The translations under genes were made by a program, and so were the position numbers. 64,000 nucleotides of DNA from NCBI RefSeq assembly GCF_006228385.1, contig NZ_CP039852.1, forward strand, positions 1,814,001 to 1,878,000. The letters are read 5' to 3'. The stretch is from Salinimonas iocasae. Its GTDB lineage: Bacteria; Pseudomonadota; Gammaproteobacteria; Enterobacterales; Alteromonadaceae. The notes beneath the pieces are model-generated. The model was not told where the DNA came from. It saw nothing but the letters and a program-made list of their open reading frames with translations, and ran no database searches. Below are positions 36,798 through 45,270 of the stretch, in pieces; position 1 is the first letter of the stretch; each line of letters begins with the position of its first letter.

Positions 36798-38435
36798 ATG
36801 AGAAATACTATACTGATTACCATTGTTCTAACCGTGATTATTAACATCGGTATAGGATTTATATGGCCGCCCGCATGGCTGTTCCTGCTACTTACGCTGA
36901 CATTACTGCTATTTACACTACGGGATACATTTCAGCGTCGTCATTCAATTTTGCGTAATTTTCCTTTACTTGGCCGCATCCGCTGGTCAGTAGAAAGTTT
37001 ACGACCCTATATTCAACAGTACCTGCTGGAAAGCGAGACAGAAGGTCGGCCCATTCACCGGATGTTTCGTTCGATTGTGTATAAACGCGCCAAAGATTCG
37101 TTAGACAGCATGCCGTTTGGGACGCAGATGGATACCTATGCAAACGGTTACGAGTGGATTGGTCATTCGCTCTCTGCAATGGAAGTAAAGGAGATGGATG
37201 AGGACCCGAGAATTTGGGTGGGCGGCCCTGATTGTCAGCAACCTTATCTGGCCAGTGTACTTAATATTTCAGCAATGAGTTTTGGCAGTCTCAGTGCTAA
37301 CGCTATTACTGCTTTGAACAAAGGCGCGGCGCAGGGGCGTTTTTACCACAATACGGGCGAGGGTGGATTGACGCCGTACCATCTGGAAAACGGTGGCGAT
37401 ATCGTTTGGCAGATTGGTACAGGCTATTTCGGTTGCAGAAATAAAGATGGCTCGTTTAACGAGCTTGAATTTGAGGAAAAGGCCAGCCATTCCAGTGTCA
37501 AAATGATTGAAATCAAGCTCAGTCAGGGAGCCAAGCCAGGGCATGGTGGCATTTTGCCGGCAGATAAAAACAGCGAGGAAATTGCCAGTATTCGTGGCGT
37601 CGAACCCCATACCCAGGTTGATTCACCGCCTCGACATACAGCTTTTAATACACCGTTGGAGATGATGAACTTTATTAAAAAGCTGCGCACACTAAGCAAC
37701 GGCAAGCCAATAGGACTGAAGCTGGCGCTGGGTCGTAAAAGTGAGTTTATCGCCATCTGCAAAGCAATGAAAAAAACCGGTATAAAACCTGATTTTATCA
37801 CCGTTGACGGGGGCGAGGGCGGTACCGGGGCAGCGCCGTTGGAGTATACTAATTCTGTCGGTTTCCCACTGCGCGAAGCGCTGGCTTTTGTCGATGACGT
37901 ACTGACAGGCCTTGATCTGCGTTCAGATATACGTGTGATTGCTTCAGGCAAAGTGTTTACCGCATTTCACCTGGTACAGAATTTAAGCCTTGGCGCAGAT
38001 ATGTGTAACAGTGCCCGGGGCATGATGCTGGCACTTGGCTGTGTGCAGTCTTTATCCTGTAATACCAACCGGTGTCCGACCGGGGTGGCGACACAGGATC
38101 CTAAACTGGCAAAGGGCTTAGATCCGAAGGACAAATCGGTGCGGGTTTATCAGTATCATAAAAAGACCGTTCATGCGTTAATGGATATCTTGTCTTCTAC
38201 TGGTCATCAGTCTACCAGCGCCCTGAACCGTACCCATGTTTTCAGACGGGTCGATCAGCAGCAAGTGAAGCGTTATGACGAGATTTTCCCACTGGTCAAA
38301 TGTGGCAGCCTGCTTACCGATAATGAAGATGACTTGCCAAAGGCCTTCAGGTTGCACGTTATGGAAGCCAGCTACCAAAGCTTTATGCCTGCCAGTCAGC
38401 TGGCAGATATCGAAGAGGAAACCAAAGCAGTCTGA
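36798..38435 (+). CDS. FMN-binding glutamate synthase-like protein (GltS domain, membrane-anchored)
   Basis: A 545-residue protein with an N-terminal hydrophobic region of two helices (about residues 4-45), then a glutamate-synthase central/FMN-binding barrel. Seen: ISAMSFGSLSANAITALNKGA, HNTGEGGLTPYH, KPGHGGILPADKN, TVDGGEGGTGAAP and CNTNRCPTGVATQDP, the last with the Cys of the [3Fe-4S] motif region. It lacks the glutaminase and amphipathic domains of true GOGAT. Stand-alone members are widespread and their reaction is not settled. A UspA gene follows 25 bases later. Confidence 0.88.
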   Translation: MRNTILITIVLTVIINIGIGFIWPPAWLFLLLTLTLLLFTLRDTFQRRHSILRNFPLLGRIRWSVESLRPYIQQYLLESETEGRPIHRMFRSIVYKRAKDSLDSMPFGTQMDTYANGYEWIGHSLSAMEVKEMDEDPRIWVGGPDCQQPYLASVLNISAMSFGSLSANAITALNKGAAQGRFYHNTGEGGLTPYHLENGGDIVWQIGTGYFGCRNKDGSFNELEFEEKASHSSVKMIEIKLSQGAKPGHGGILPADKNSEEIASIRGVEPHTQVDSPPRHTAFNTPLEMMNFIKKLRTLSNGKPIGLKLALGRKSEFIAICKAMKKTGIKPDFITVDGGEGGTGAAPLEYTNSVGFPLREALAFVDDVLTGLDLRSDIRVIASGKVFTAFHLVQNLSLGADMCNSARGMMLALGCVQSLSCNTNRCPTGVATQDPKLAKGLDPKDKSVRVYQYHKKTVHALMDILSSTGHQSTSALNRTHVFRRVDQQQVKRYDEIFPLVKCGSLLTDNEDDLPKAFRLHVMEASYQSFMPASQLADIEEETKAV

Positions 38436-38460
38436 ATTCGTCAGGCGGAGGTGAAGGTTA

Positions 38461-38883
38461 ATGTCTCAGTACAACATTATTATGGTGGCGGTGGATATTT
38501 TCGTGTCTTATGAACGTCTTATCACAAGGCTTGACCGAATGGCCGCAGACGATAGTGAAATACACCTTGTTCATGTAGTGCAGCCCCAGCAATCTATGAT
38601 GGCCTACAGTTATGGTGCACAGGATGACTCTGAAAATATTAAAGCACAGGCAGAGCAGCGATTAAGGGCGCTTGCTGACTCGTTGCACTTCAACAACATT
38701 ACCATTCACTGCGCGGTTGGCAAAGTGGCAGATGAGCTGGAATATGTGGCAAAGCAGCGCAATGCAGAGCTGATTATCATCGGCGCTCAGGGTGGCAGCG
38801 GCGTTTTTACAGTATTGGGTTCGGTAGCCAGTGCTATAGTGCATCGGGCTGACGCCGACGTGTTAACGGTTAAAATGCGCTGA
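38461..38883 (+). CDS. Universal stress protein, single-domain UspA type
   Basis: A 140-residue single Usp domain. The opening NIIMVAVDIFVSYERL and the ATP-binding pattern IIIGAQGGSGVFTVLGSVASAIV (G-x2-G-x9-G-S) are intact, so it is the nucleotide-binding class. GGAGGTG lies 6 bases before the ATG. It probably shares a transcript with the FMN-binding gene upstream. Confidence 0.93.
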   Translation: MSQYNIIMVAVDIFVSYERLITRLDRMAADDSEIHLVHVVQPQQSMMAYSYGAQDDSENIKAQAEQRLRALADSLHFNNITIHCAVGKVADELEYVAKQRNAELIIIGAQGGSGVFTVLGSVASAIVHRADADVLTVKMR

Positions 38884-38966
38884 AAATTCTGTTAGTTGCG
38901 CCATCTTAATATCGGTGTCATATTGCGCAGGCAATCTTTAATAAATTGTCAGGCAATGCCTTTATA

Positions 38967-39326
38967 ATGAAAACGAAGAATACCGGCTTTATCAGACTTT
39001 ATTTTGCCACACTCTATTCCTGTAAAGGTCTCAAAGCCGCATTTTTAAGCGAGCCAGCTGTTCGTCAGGAGCTGGCTGTACTCTGTTTGCTTGTACCGCT
39101 GGCGTTTTGGCTGGATATCACCGTGGTTGAACGCGCGCTGCTTATCATGTCTTTGTTTATCGTTCTTATTGCTGAGCTGCTTAATTCTGCTGTAGAAGCA
39201 TTAGCAGACAGGGTAAGCACCGAGGTGCATGTACTCATTGGCAAAGCCAAGGATATTGGCTCAGCAGCGGTTTTTGTCAGCCTTATTATGGCGATGCTGG
39301 TCTGGGGCATGATATTGCTTACCTGA
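38967..39326 (+). CDS. dgkA: Diacylglycerol kinase DgkA
   Basis: Small trimeric integral-membrane kinase that recycles diacylglycerol to phosphatidate. From ATG 38967 it has 119 residues and three helices; an in-frame TTG at 38946 would add seven. Catalytic-region residues are visible in SEPAVRQELAVL and AELLNSAVEALADRV, and the conserved KDIGSAAVF loop follows. A TATAAT sequence overlaps the start codon but is probably fortuitous. Confidence 0.93.
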   Translation: MKTKNTGFIRLYFATLYSCKGLKAAFLSEPAVRQELAVLCLLVPLAFWLDITVVERALLIMSLFIVLIAELLNSAVEALADRVSTEVHVLIGKAKDIGSAAVFVSLIMAMLVWGMILLT

Positions 39327-39340
39327 CCAGCATCTTGTCA

Positions 39341-39697
39341 TCAGAAAGACGAAACCTTGGTTCCTTCTGGAAGGCGCTCGTTAAGCATATCGGTAACTGT
39401 ACTTGAAATAAGTTTCAGATGTGAGGAGTGAACTTTTTTTTCGATTGGCTCTTCAAAGCTGACATTAGAAAAGACCATATCCTCACCACTTGACGTTACT
39501 TTTACAGTCAGATGGTCATCTGCACCGGCAATAGGCACACGGATACATAACGGTTCATTGTGGCTTTCCACATATTTCTGGGCTTCCTCGGTACTGGCAA
39601 ATGCACGTTTTTTCTCTGGGTGCAGTTTCCAGTTTGAAGATTGATCGATGACCTGAATAAGCGTTTTAGCATGCTGTTCGCTAATCTGGTTACTCAT
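39341..39697 (-). CDS. Conserved hypothetical cytoplasmic protein
   Basis: A 118-residue soluble protein. I chose ATG 39697 because AAGGAG lies 7 bases upstream; the frame extends 17 codons further without such a site. Content: a helix (ISEQHAKTLIQVIDQS), a DHLTVKVTSSGEDMVFSNVSF beta stretch, and a C-terminal helix. No motif allows a function to be named. It is convergent with dgkA and has an own terminator-flanked position. Confidence 0.7.
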   Translation of the reverse strand: MSNQISEQHAKTLIQVIDQSSNWKLHPEKKRAFASTEEAQKYVESHNEPLCIRVPIAGADDHLTVKVTSSGEDMVFSNVSFEEPIEKKVHSSHLKLISSTVTDMLNERLPEGTKVSSF

Positions 39698-39782
39698 TAA
39701 TAACTCCTTTTGCATGATGATAGGGTTGCTTACGAAATCACAGTTCAAACAGTTTTAATAAGCTGATAAACAGCGGACTAAA

Positions 39783-39821
39783 AATAATAAAGCCCGGTTT
39801 ACGCCGGGCTTTATTATTTTT
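39783..39821. terminator. Bidirectional terminator upstream of the 39341-39697 gene
   Basis: A long AATAATAAAGCCCGG/CCGGGCTTTATTATT stem with a 7-base loop, ending in T runs on both strands. It follows the stop of the DUF945 gene on the minus strand. Confidence 0.88.
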
Positions 39822-39850
39822 AGCTTTCTGTTCAGGTAACGATAAAGCAA

Positions 39851-41098
39851 CTACATCTGATAGACAGGAATTTCGTTTGCCAAAACATTGCCGTTATCTA
39901 AGGTGATTTTTACTTTATAAAGGTCACTTTCTTCGCTTAACAACCCCTGATCGAGATACTGCTGAATGACCGGTTTAGATGCAGGAAAGGCGTCGGTAAT
40001 AGCTTTACCAATAGTGATATCAATGGCTCCGGCAAGTTTTTCAGTAACAAACCCGGCTTTAATATCAGCCTCTTCAAAAGTAGCCATGGTTAGCGAACCG
40101 GCGCTTTTAAGGGGCACATCGGATAATTTGAAGTCAAATGCCTCAATGTCGATAGAATGTTCGGACTTACCGAATTCATTCAGCATCAGAGAAATCTGTT
40201 CTGAATCATTACTCTGTTCATCACCATTAAGATATGCCATGGTTTTACGACTGATGTTATCCAGACTAATGTCTATGATGAAGTCGGAGATAACCATCTG
40301 CTGCGATTTCGCGTCAATATCATCAATAGTAACCTTGTATTCAAGTTCGAAAGTGTCGCTGGTTTCTTCCTCAAATTCCGTGGTAAAGCGCGCATTGCTG
40401 ATAGTGACATCGGTGCCATAAGTTGCAGAGGAAACATCAATGTCGGATAGCGTCATTGTCGCTTCACTGGCATAAACGTTGTCGAAGACACGAGATGATT
40501 CGGCGGTAAAATTTAAATTCCCCAACGTGATATCAGTACCGCTGGAAGAACCTTTAAGCGTTGTTCCCTGCCAGTTAAGAGACACGTTTATTTCATCTAG
40601 TGCCAGGTCGGTATCATAAGCAACAGTAAGCGGATAGATCGTTAGTGTGCCGTCATTTTCTTCAATAACGGCCTCTTCCAGTGACAGATTTCCATGCATT
40701 GAATCAAACAGAACATTGATAGAGTAATCCATTTTAGGAGAAAACTTACTCAGGCTGGATAAATCACCGTTTGGCGAGCGCAAAGCAGAGTCGCACAACA
40801 CATAGAAAGGAAAAAAGGTACAGTCGTTGTTGAATTCCACTTTGAGCGGGGACGATTCGGACAAACCGTATTGGGAAAGATAGTCCTCAGTGAGTGTCAC
40901 AAAGACAGTGTCCTTTGCACCAAGAAAGCTCTCTTCCGTTATCTGTCTGGATAACTCAATTCCCTGCAGTTGATACGCTTTTTTCAGCGAGTCAAACTGG
41001 TGCTCTATAACGGTTGAGTAGCGGGACTTTGTTAACACTTGCCCGCCTATCGCTAAGATGGCAAGACCGCCCACTATCAAAACTGATTTTTTCCCCAT
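39851..41098 (-). CDS. DUF945 (YdgA-like) envelope protein
   Basis: A 415-residue protein starting at ATG 41098 (GGGAG upstream; a longer in-frame start at 41128 is possible). A hydrophobic N-terminus (VLIVGGLAILAIGGQVL) acts as signal or anchor. The rest is acidic and beta-rich, with the repeated strand-turn units seen in DUF945/YdgA proteins, and a conserved VIQQYLDQGLL near the C-terminus. E. coli YdgA is an inner-membrane protein with unclear function. It is terminated by a strong hairpin. Confidence 0.8.
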   Translation of the reverse strand: MGKKSVLIVGGLAILAIGGQVLTKSRYSTVIEHQFDSLKKAYQLQGIELSRQITEESFLGAKDTVFVTLTEDYLSQYGLSESSPLKVEFNNDCTFFPFYVLCDSALRSPNGDLSSLSKFSPKMDYSINVLFDSMHGNLSLEEAVIEENDGTLTIYPLTVAYDTDLALDEINVSLNWQGTTLKGSSSGTDITLGNLNFTAESSRVFDNVYASEATMTLSDIDVSSATYGTDVTISNARFTTEFEEETSDTFELEYKVTIDDIDAKSQQMVISDFIIDISLDNISRKTMAYLNGDEQSNDSEQISLMLNEFGKSEHSIDIEAFDFKLSDVPLKSAGSLTMATFEEADIKAGFVTEKLAGAIDITIGKAITDAFPASKPVIQQYLDQGLLSEESDLYKVKITLDNGNVLANEIPVYQM

Positions 41099-41176
41099 GT
41101 AGCCGTACTCCCTTGTTAACTGGCCCAATCATTTACAACGTAAATATTCGGATAATTACTTAATAAGGTGACCAGT

Positions 41177-41983
41177 TTAACGCAGGGATTCAGGATTAAC
41201 AGGCTCAAACGACTCAAACCCAGGTTTAGCGAAAAAATATCCTTGCTGGCGGGTTACGCCTAACCCGTACAGATAGTCTCTTTCTTCTTTTGTTTCAACA
41301 CCTTCAGCCATCACAAGGATATCCAACTGTTCGGCAATTGTTTTAATAGCGGATACGATAAGTTGCTTTTTAGGAAGGTGATCGATGCCACGGATAAGTG
41401 CCATATCAATTTTTATTTTGTCAGGTGATAGCTCTGCCAGCCAGTCCAGATTGGCATAGCCGGAGCCGAAATCATCAATTGCAGTTGAAAAACCAATTTC
41501 CTGATAATGATTAACCACATTTTTCAGGTGATTGAGGTCGCTGATATGGTCGGTTTCAACAAGTTCGAATGTAATATTTTGCAGCGGGAATCCATAATTT
41601 TCCGCTGCAACGAGCGTTGTGCGAATACAGATATCCGGACGATATACAGCGCCGGGTAAAAAGTTGATATTTAAACCAGCAGTAAGGCCTTTTTCTGCTG
41701 CCAATGCAATTGCCTTCACCCGACAGGTCTGGTCAAATTTATAAATGTTCTGCGCGTTGACCTGGCTAATGACGGAACCTGCCGATTCATTGTTCTTGCC
41801 TCGTACAAGCGCTTCGTAACTAAATACTTCACCGGTATCTAAGTCAACTAATGGCTGAAATGCCATAGTAAAATCAAAATCCAGTGCTTTACCGTTACGA
41901 CAGCCTTCGCAAGACAGGGTGCGGGCATTTTCTTCGATAACATAAACGGGTAAAGATTTTGCGGAAACATTTTCGAACTTCAC
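41177..41983 (-). CDS. EAL-domain cyclic-di-GMP phosphodiesterase with N-terminal Cys pair
   Basis: A 268-residue protein starting at GTG. The EAL domain fills residues 35-260 and appears active: YEALVRG (the E-A-L site), NINFLP, FELVETD, IDDFGSGYANL, KIKID, MAEGVET and QGYFF are all present. The N-terminal 30 residues carry CEGC, a possible metal or redox site, and no other sensor domain. It should degrade c-di-GMP and so favour motility over biofilm. It lies 31 bases after the truncated DUF421 gene on the same strand. Confidence 0.9.
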   Translation of the reverse strand: MKFENVSAKSLPVYVIEENARTLSCEGCRNGKALDFDFTMAFQPLVDLDTGEVFSYEALVRGKNNESAGSVISQVNAQNIYKFDQTCRVKAIALAAEKGLTAGLNINFLPGAVYRPDICIRTTLVAAENYGFPLQNITFELVETDHISDLNHLKNVVNHYQEIGFSTAIDDFGSGYANLDWLAELSPDKIKIDMALIRGIDHLPKKQLIVSAIKTIAEQLDILVMAEGVETKEERDYLYGLGVTRQQGYFFAKPGFESFEPVNPESLR

Positions 41984-42014
41984 TTAACTGATACCTGACT
42001 GCTTAATAGGTAAA

Positions 42015-42362
42015 TCAATTGTGGTCAAAATTATTCTTTACGCAAGTAAAATAGAGCAGGGCGGGTGACTTTTTCATTGTACGCCGGGAAACTTCAAAGT
42101 AAGCAGAAAGTTTAGTAAAAAGAAACTGAAGACCAAGCAAAATAAACAGCCCCAGCAGCACCTCAGCCAGTACGACCTTCTTTAACAGTACGGAGGAGCC
42201 GAGTATAGCTCCCATCGCGACAGTCACAATCCAGTCGAAATTGTTCATCTTTGAACTGGCACGTTTGCCAAATAAAGACATTAGTGCCACACAGAATGTA
42301 TATGTAAGTATCGCAGTTATAGCTACCCGGGATAGCTCATCCCAGCTTTGGAAGAAAATCAT
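42015..42362 (-). CDS. Truncated DUF421 (YetF-like) membrane protein
   Basis: Matches the N-terminal half of DUF421/YetF proteins: three membrane helices with RVAITAILTYTFCVAL, LFGKRASSKMNNFDWIV (the family's G-K-R motif) and TVAMGAILGSSVLL. It stops at 115 residues soon after SPALLYF, where full-length members continue into a cytoplasmic domain of about 80 residues. It is either a short variant or a decayed gene. It lies between the recombinase and EAL genes, all on the minus strand. Confidence 0.75.
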   Translation of the reverse strand: MIFFQSWDELSRVAITAILTYTFCVALMSLFGKRASSKMNNFDWIVTVAMGAILGSSVLLKKVVLAEVLLGLFILLGLQFLFTKLSAYFEVSRRTMKKSPALLYFTCVKNNFDHN

Positions 42363-42421
42363 GACTAGCCCAGTAAAAACAGTGTTTGTTCAGACCGTTA
42401 CGCGAAATAAAAATAGTTGGA

Positions 42422-43477
42422 TTAACGCCCCCGGTGTGTTGAAAGCTTGGCCATCCCGCCTTTAGTAACAGCAGCCTGCTGACCATAGTGCCCGGGCATT
42501 TGCGCTGAACGCCAGCCTCCTGCAAGTTGCATTTCAGGCAGTGTGGCGCCGTTTTCAGCAAGAGAAACTGCAGCGCCAACGCGACCACTGTGCGGTGTGA
42601 TATTTTCTTTTACACCAGCAAGGGCGGCAATACGTTTCCATATCCGATAAATACTTGAATACTCAAGGCGTACCGCGTGGTTACCTGAAATGCCCTCATC
42701 ATAGGGCAGTAATGCGTGACCCTTATTAGAAAGACGACGAAATAAAATCCCTTTATTCAGCCGTCTTTGATCGCTGGCGTCACGTTCGACACCACGAGAA
42801 GGATGCATGTTTGCCATAGCAATGTACTCATCAACCATTGCAATGGTACTGGGAGAAATATAACGATACTGACCTTTACCACTTTGGTCATTTTTAGAGG
42901 TGAGCACGAGTAGGGCGCTGTTACGCTTATCTATATCCTCCACACAAACACGCACAACTTCATCTGCTCTCAATAAGGCATCAAACATTAGGTTTATCAG
43001 CGTTAGATCCCGCATTTCTAAAAGTGTGTCAGGAATAACCGTGTCATTTATTTTTTCAAGTAAATCGATGGTTAAGGGAACGGCCTGGTGACGGCTGAAC
43101 TGGAACTTTTCGTTTTCCTTTAATGCCAGCTTCACGAAATCTTTGAGGTATACAGAGTGAATAATAGGGTTCGGGAGCCTCGCGATTCGCAAAAACTTAC
43201 TCAATGCACTGAGCCTGCGTTTAATAGTGCGGTAAGCAAGCGGAGACTGACACAACACTTCTACGTATTGCTTAATACATTGCTCATTATTTTCAAACGA
43301 AGTGTTAAAACCAGGTAGCGAAGCCTGCTCACAGAAGATAACAAATTCGTTGAAATCGCTCATATAGGCCCGCTGAGTATTTTTGGGCAAGCGGGCAAAG
43401 ATTTCCTCAAAGTATTGATTTACGGCATCACGGTATTGATGCGCAAATTCGACAGTTGCCGAAACAGGTAATTTCAT
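42422..43477 (-). CDS. Tyrosine recombinase/integrase
   Basis: A 351-residue site-specific recombinase. The N-terminal 120 residues form a SAM-like core-binding domain (NTQRAYMSDFNEFVIFCEQ). The catalytic domain keeps Arg in DALLRADEVVRV, Lys in LTSKNDQSGKGQ, His-x-x-Arg in TPHSGRVGAAVS and the Tyr nucleophile in MPGHYGQQ, so it looks active. No excisionase or phage gene is adjacent. A perfect 14-6-14 inverted repeat lies 33 bases upstream of its start, in a gene-poor kilobase. Confidence 0.92.
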   Translation of the reverse strand: MKLPVSATVEFAHQYRDAVNQYFEEIFARLPKNTQRAYMSDFNEFVIFCEQASLPGFNTSFENNEQCIKQYVEVLCQSPLAYRTIKRRLSALSKFLRIARLPNPIIHSVYLKDFVKLALKENEKFQFSRHQAVPLTIDLLEKINDTVIPDTLLEMRDLTLINLMFDALLRADEVVRVCVEDIDKRNSALLVLTSKNDQSGKGQYRYISPSTIAMVDEYIAMANMHPSRGVERDASDQRRLNKGILFRRLSNKGHALLPYDEGISGNHAVRLEYSSIYRIWKRIAALAGVKENITPHSGRVGAAVSLAENGATLPEMQLAGGWRSAQMPGHYGQQAAVTKGGMAKLSTHRGR

Positions 43478-43510
43478 TTAACTCACTGTATTTAAATAAT
43501 AAATTCAGCC

Positions 43511-43544
43511 ATCACGCATGATAACTGGAATTATCATGCGTGAT
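43511..43544. repeat. Perfect 14-6-14 inverted repeat beside the recombinase
   Basis: Arms ATCACGCATGATAA and TTATCATGCGTGAT (14 bases each, no mismatch) flank the 6-base centre CTGGAA. The recombinase start codon is 33 bases away. The size and central spacer fit a tyrosine-recombinase core site or an operator. No T run follows, so it is not a typical terminator. Confidence 0.85.
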
Positions 43545-43895
43545 AGATCGCATGGGTTCTGTTTATAATAAATTAATCTCATAGATATGTATATACGTAC
43601 AGTTTTACAAATGGTTTTCCATTTATGTTTATGAAAGTGCAACGCTAAGCTACTGATAGAGTGAAGGTTATGGTGTAATCAAATACTATGAAATTGATTT
43701 ATGCTCGATTTATATTATCGATGTTCGTAATAAGTCGTAATCTGGGCGGCAAGAAGCCCTTTAATTAAAAGGTTTAATAAACCAGCTTTGTGCAAGCGCT
43801 TTAGTCACAGATGCGGATAAAGAAAACATAGCTAACTAAGAACCTGTGAGTTTGTGACATGTCGTTAATCAATGAATAAATAAACATCACGCTGT

Positions 43896-43940
43896 GTGAA
43901 ATCTGGTGCTAAACCAGAGGCTAAGTACTCGGGATTTCAC
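43896..43940. other. Nested inverted repeats (possible structured RNA)
   Basis: The outer arms GTGAAATC and GATTTCAC enclose an inner hairpin TCTGG-TGCTAAA-CCAGA. Both stems can form in one transcript. No promoter or flanking gene gives further support. Confidence 0.4.
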
Positions 43941-44309
43941 GTAGAGACACATCAAAAATCCAGGCTTGTGTGTTCATTTACTGTAGTAGATATTTCATAG
44001 GCTTCGCATTTAGGCGTCAGAGAATGGACCATCTGAAATGCTTATTAGATGTTTTCATTTAATATGCTTCGAGCTGACGAAATGTTTGCTTATTAAAGTT
44101 AGTGTGGCCATCAAAGCCATTTGGGATTGCTTTGACACAGACAAGATAATTAGTTCATCATGTGAATAATGGTTGAGAGTTCAGTTGTGAGATGCGTGCA
44201 TTGTAAGTCTGTAGCGGTAATCACTTTCCGGGGCAGGCATCACCACACTTATAGAATAATACTCTATTTAACATAATATACATTATGCGCAATTAACTAT
44301 TGTGGTGGT

Positions 44310-44450
44310 ATGGGGTGTCTGGCTGTTTGCATGACGCTGTTGGCTGCGCTGCGCGCCCGTCGGTGCTCGCTTGCCTCACGCGTTTGCTACAGTCCGCCGC
44401 GGCGAGCCTTCACGGCATGCCGCGCCGTCCTTTGCAATGCGCGTGTTGTC
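44310..44450. other. GC-rich palindromic patch
   Basis: About 140 bases clearly richer in G and C than the AT-rich surroundings. It contains the palindromes CGCCGCGGCG (44395-44404) and CGGCATGCCG (44413-44422) plus several GCGC/ACGCGT words. It ends at the 3' end of the minus-strand ORF 44449-44781. It does not match an attC site by its end motifs. Confidence 0.6.
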
Positions 44451-44781
44451 ATTTGTTGATGAGATTTAAAACGCGGTCGACCTGGTGTTGATAGAAATCG
44501 GTGTCGAAGGTCTTATCATAGTCCGGCATCATGTCCGGCAATAAGTCGTGGTCAATAACAGGAATCACTTCGGCATCTGTTGTACGTTCGTACACCTGGA
44601 AGTTAAGCCGCTCTGGCGTAATGACATTGAACAAGTCGTCCGTCAGTTCTTCCAGATTTGAGCCACAGTAATGGTCACCTTCAACGCAATACGGATCGTT
44701 GAGTTTGCCACCGATATATTCCACTGAGTACCTGGGCCGGTCATTTTTCGTTTCTACGTCATCGATGCCATCGAACGCCAT
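44449..44781 (-). CDS. Orphan hypothetical protein
   Basis: I do not recognise this protein. From ATG 44781 it has 110 acidic, soluble residues (MAFDGIDDVETKNDRPRYSV at the start), two Cys in DPYCVEGDHYCGS and a C-terminal YQHQVDRVLNLINK helix. An in-frame ATG at 44847 would add a hydrophobic leader. Neither start has a good ribosome site. It is isolated, flanked by the GC-rich patch downstream and a 490-base spacer before the subtilase gene. A cargo gene of the recombinase-associated region is possible. Confidence 0.55.
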   Translation of the reverse strand: MAFDGIDDVETKNDRPRYSVEYIGGKLNDPYCVEGDHYCGSNLEELTDDLFNVITPERLNFQVYERTTDAEVIPVIDHDLLPDMMPDYDKTFDTDFYQHQVDRVLNLINK

Positions 44782-45174
44782 TATTAATGAGCAATACAGA
44801 TTTATAATTCTAGTCAGAACAACTGGTACGTACCCGTAAACTACCATTTTGGCTACCGCTGACGAAAAATATCGAAATCGTTTTTAATAATGTAACAGCG
44901 GTATTCAGACTATAAGAAACGTTTTGAACTACAGATATTAAAGTACGTAACAGACGCGATATCAGTCACATCAGAACGTCTCTATATGTAGGACCCACAT
45001 GACGTGTACTTCTAAGATAAAATTGTCTTGTACATGCAATACACAGATAACAACTCGCCTTTTTGAATCTGCTGCAGGAGTTCAAAGCCCCCTACTTCCT
45101 CTATCTGCTGACATCAGCCTAAATGAAATATTATTAACATATGCATTTTTAACTAAGTATTTTGCGTCATTTTG

Positions 45175-45203
45175 TTGACATACTTGTTGGATTATTGAAC
45201 GAT
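45175..45203 (+). promoter_or_regulatory. Possible promoter of the subtilase gene
   Basis: A perfect TTGACA with a weak AACGAT hexamer 17 bases later, 68 bases upstream of the ATG. The rest of the 44782-45270 spacer shows no convincing gene. Confidence 0.35.
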
Positions 45204-45270
45204 GGATTCAGCCTCTCCCACCACTAAAGATAAAGAGGCACTCTAATATAATAATTAAGGAACCCATGTT

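Larger units (their letters stand above)
43478..44448. other. Gene-poor kilobase upstream of the recombinase
   Basis: No ORF with recognisable content is seen in 970 bases on either strand; only short open frames of up to about 45 codons occur. It is AT-rich. It holds the recombinase-proximal inverted repeat (43511-43544), a nested stem pair (43896-43940) and, at its end, a GC-rich palindromic patch (about 44310-44450). It may be a decayed or regulatory stretch of an integrated element. Confidence 0.6.

Noticed and set aside
38962..38967. TATAAT overlapping the dgkA start as a promoter for a leaderless transcript
   Set aside because: No -35 element at a suitable distance, and dgkA is closely preceded by the UspA gene.
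44280..44470. GC-rich patch as an integron attC site
   Set aside because: Neither end gives the RYYYAAC and GTTRRRY core motifs, and the ends are not complementary as attC requires.
45202..45246. A 14-codon ORF before the subtilase gene as a leader peptide
   Set aside because: No repeated regulatory codons, no attenuator hairpin and no good ribosome site.
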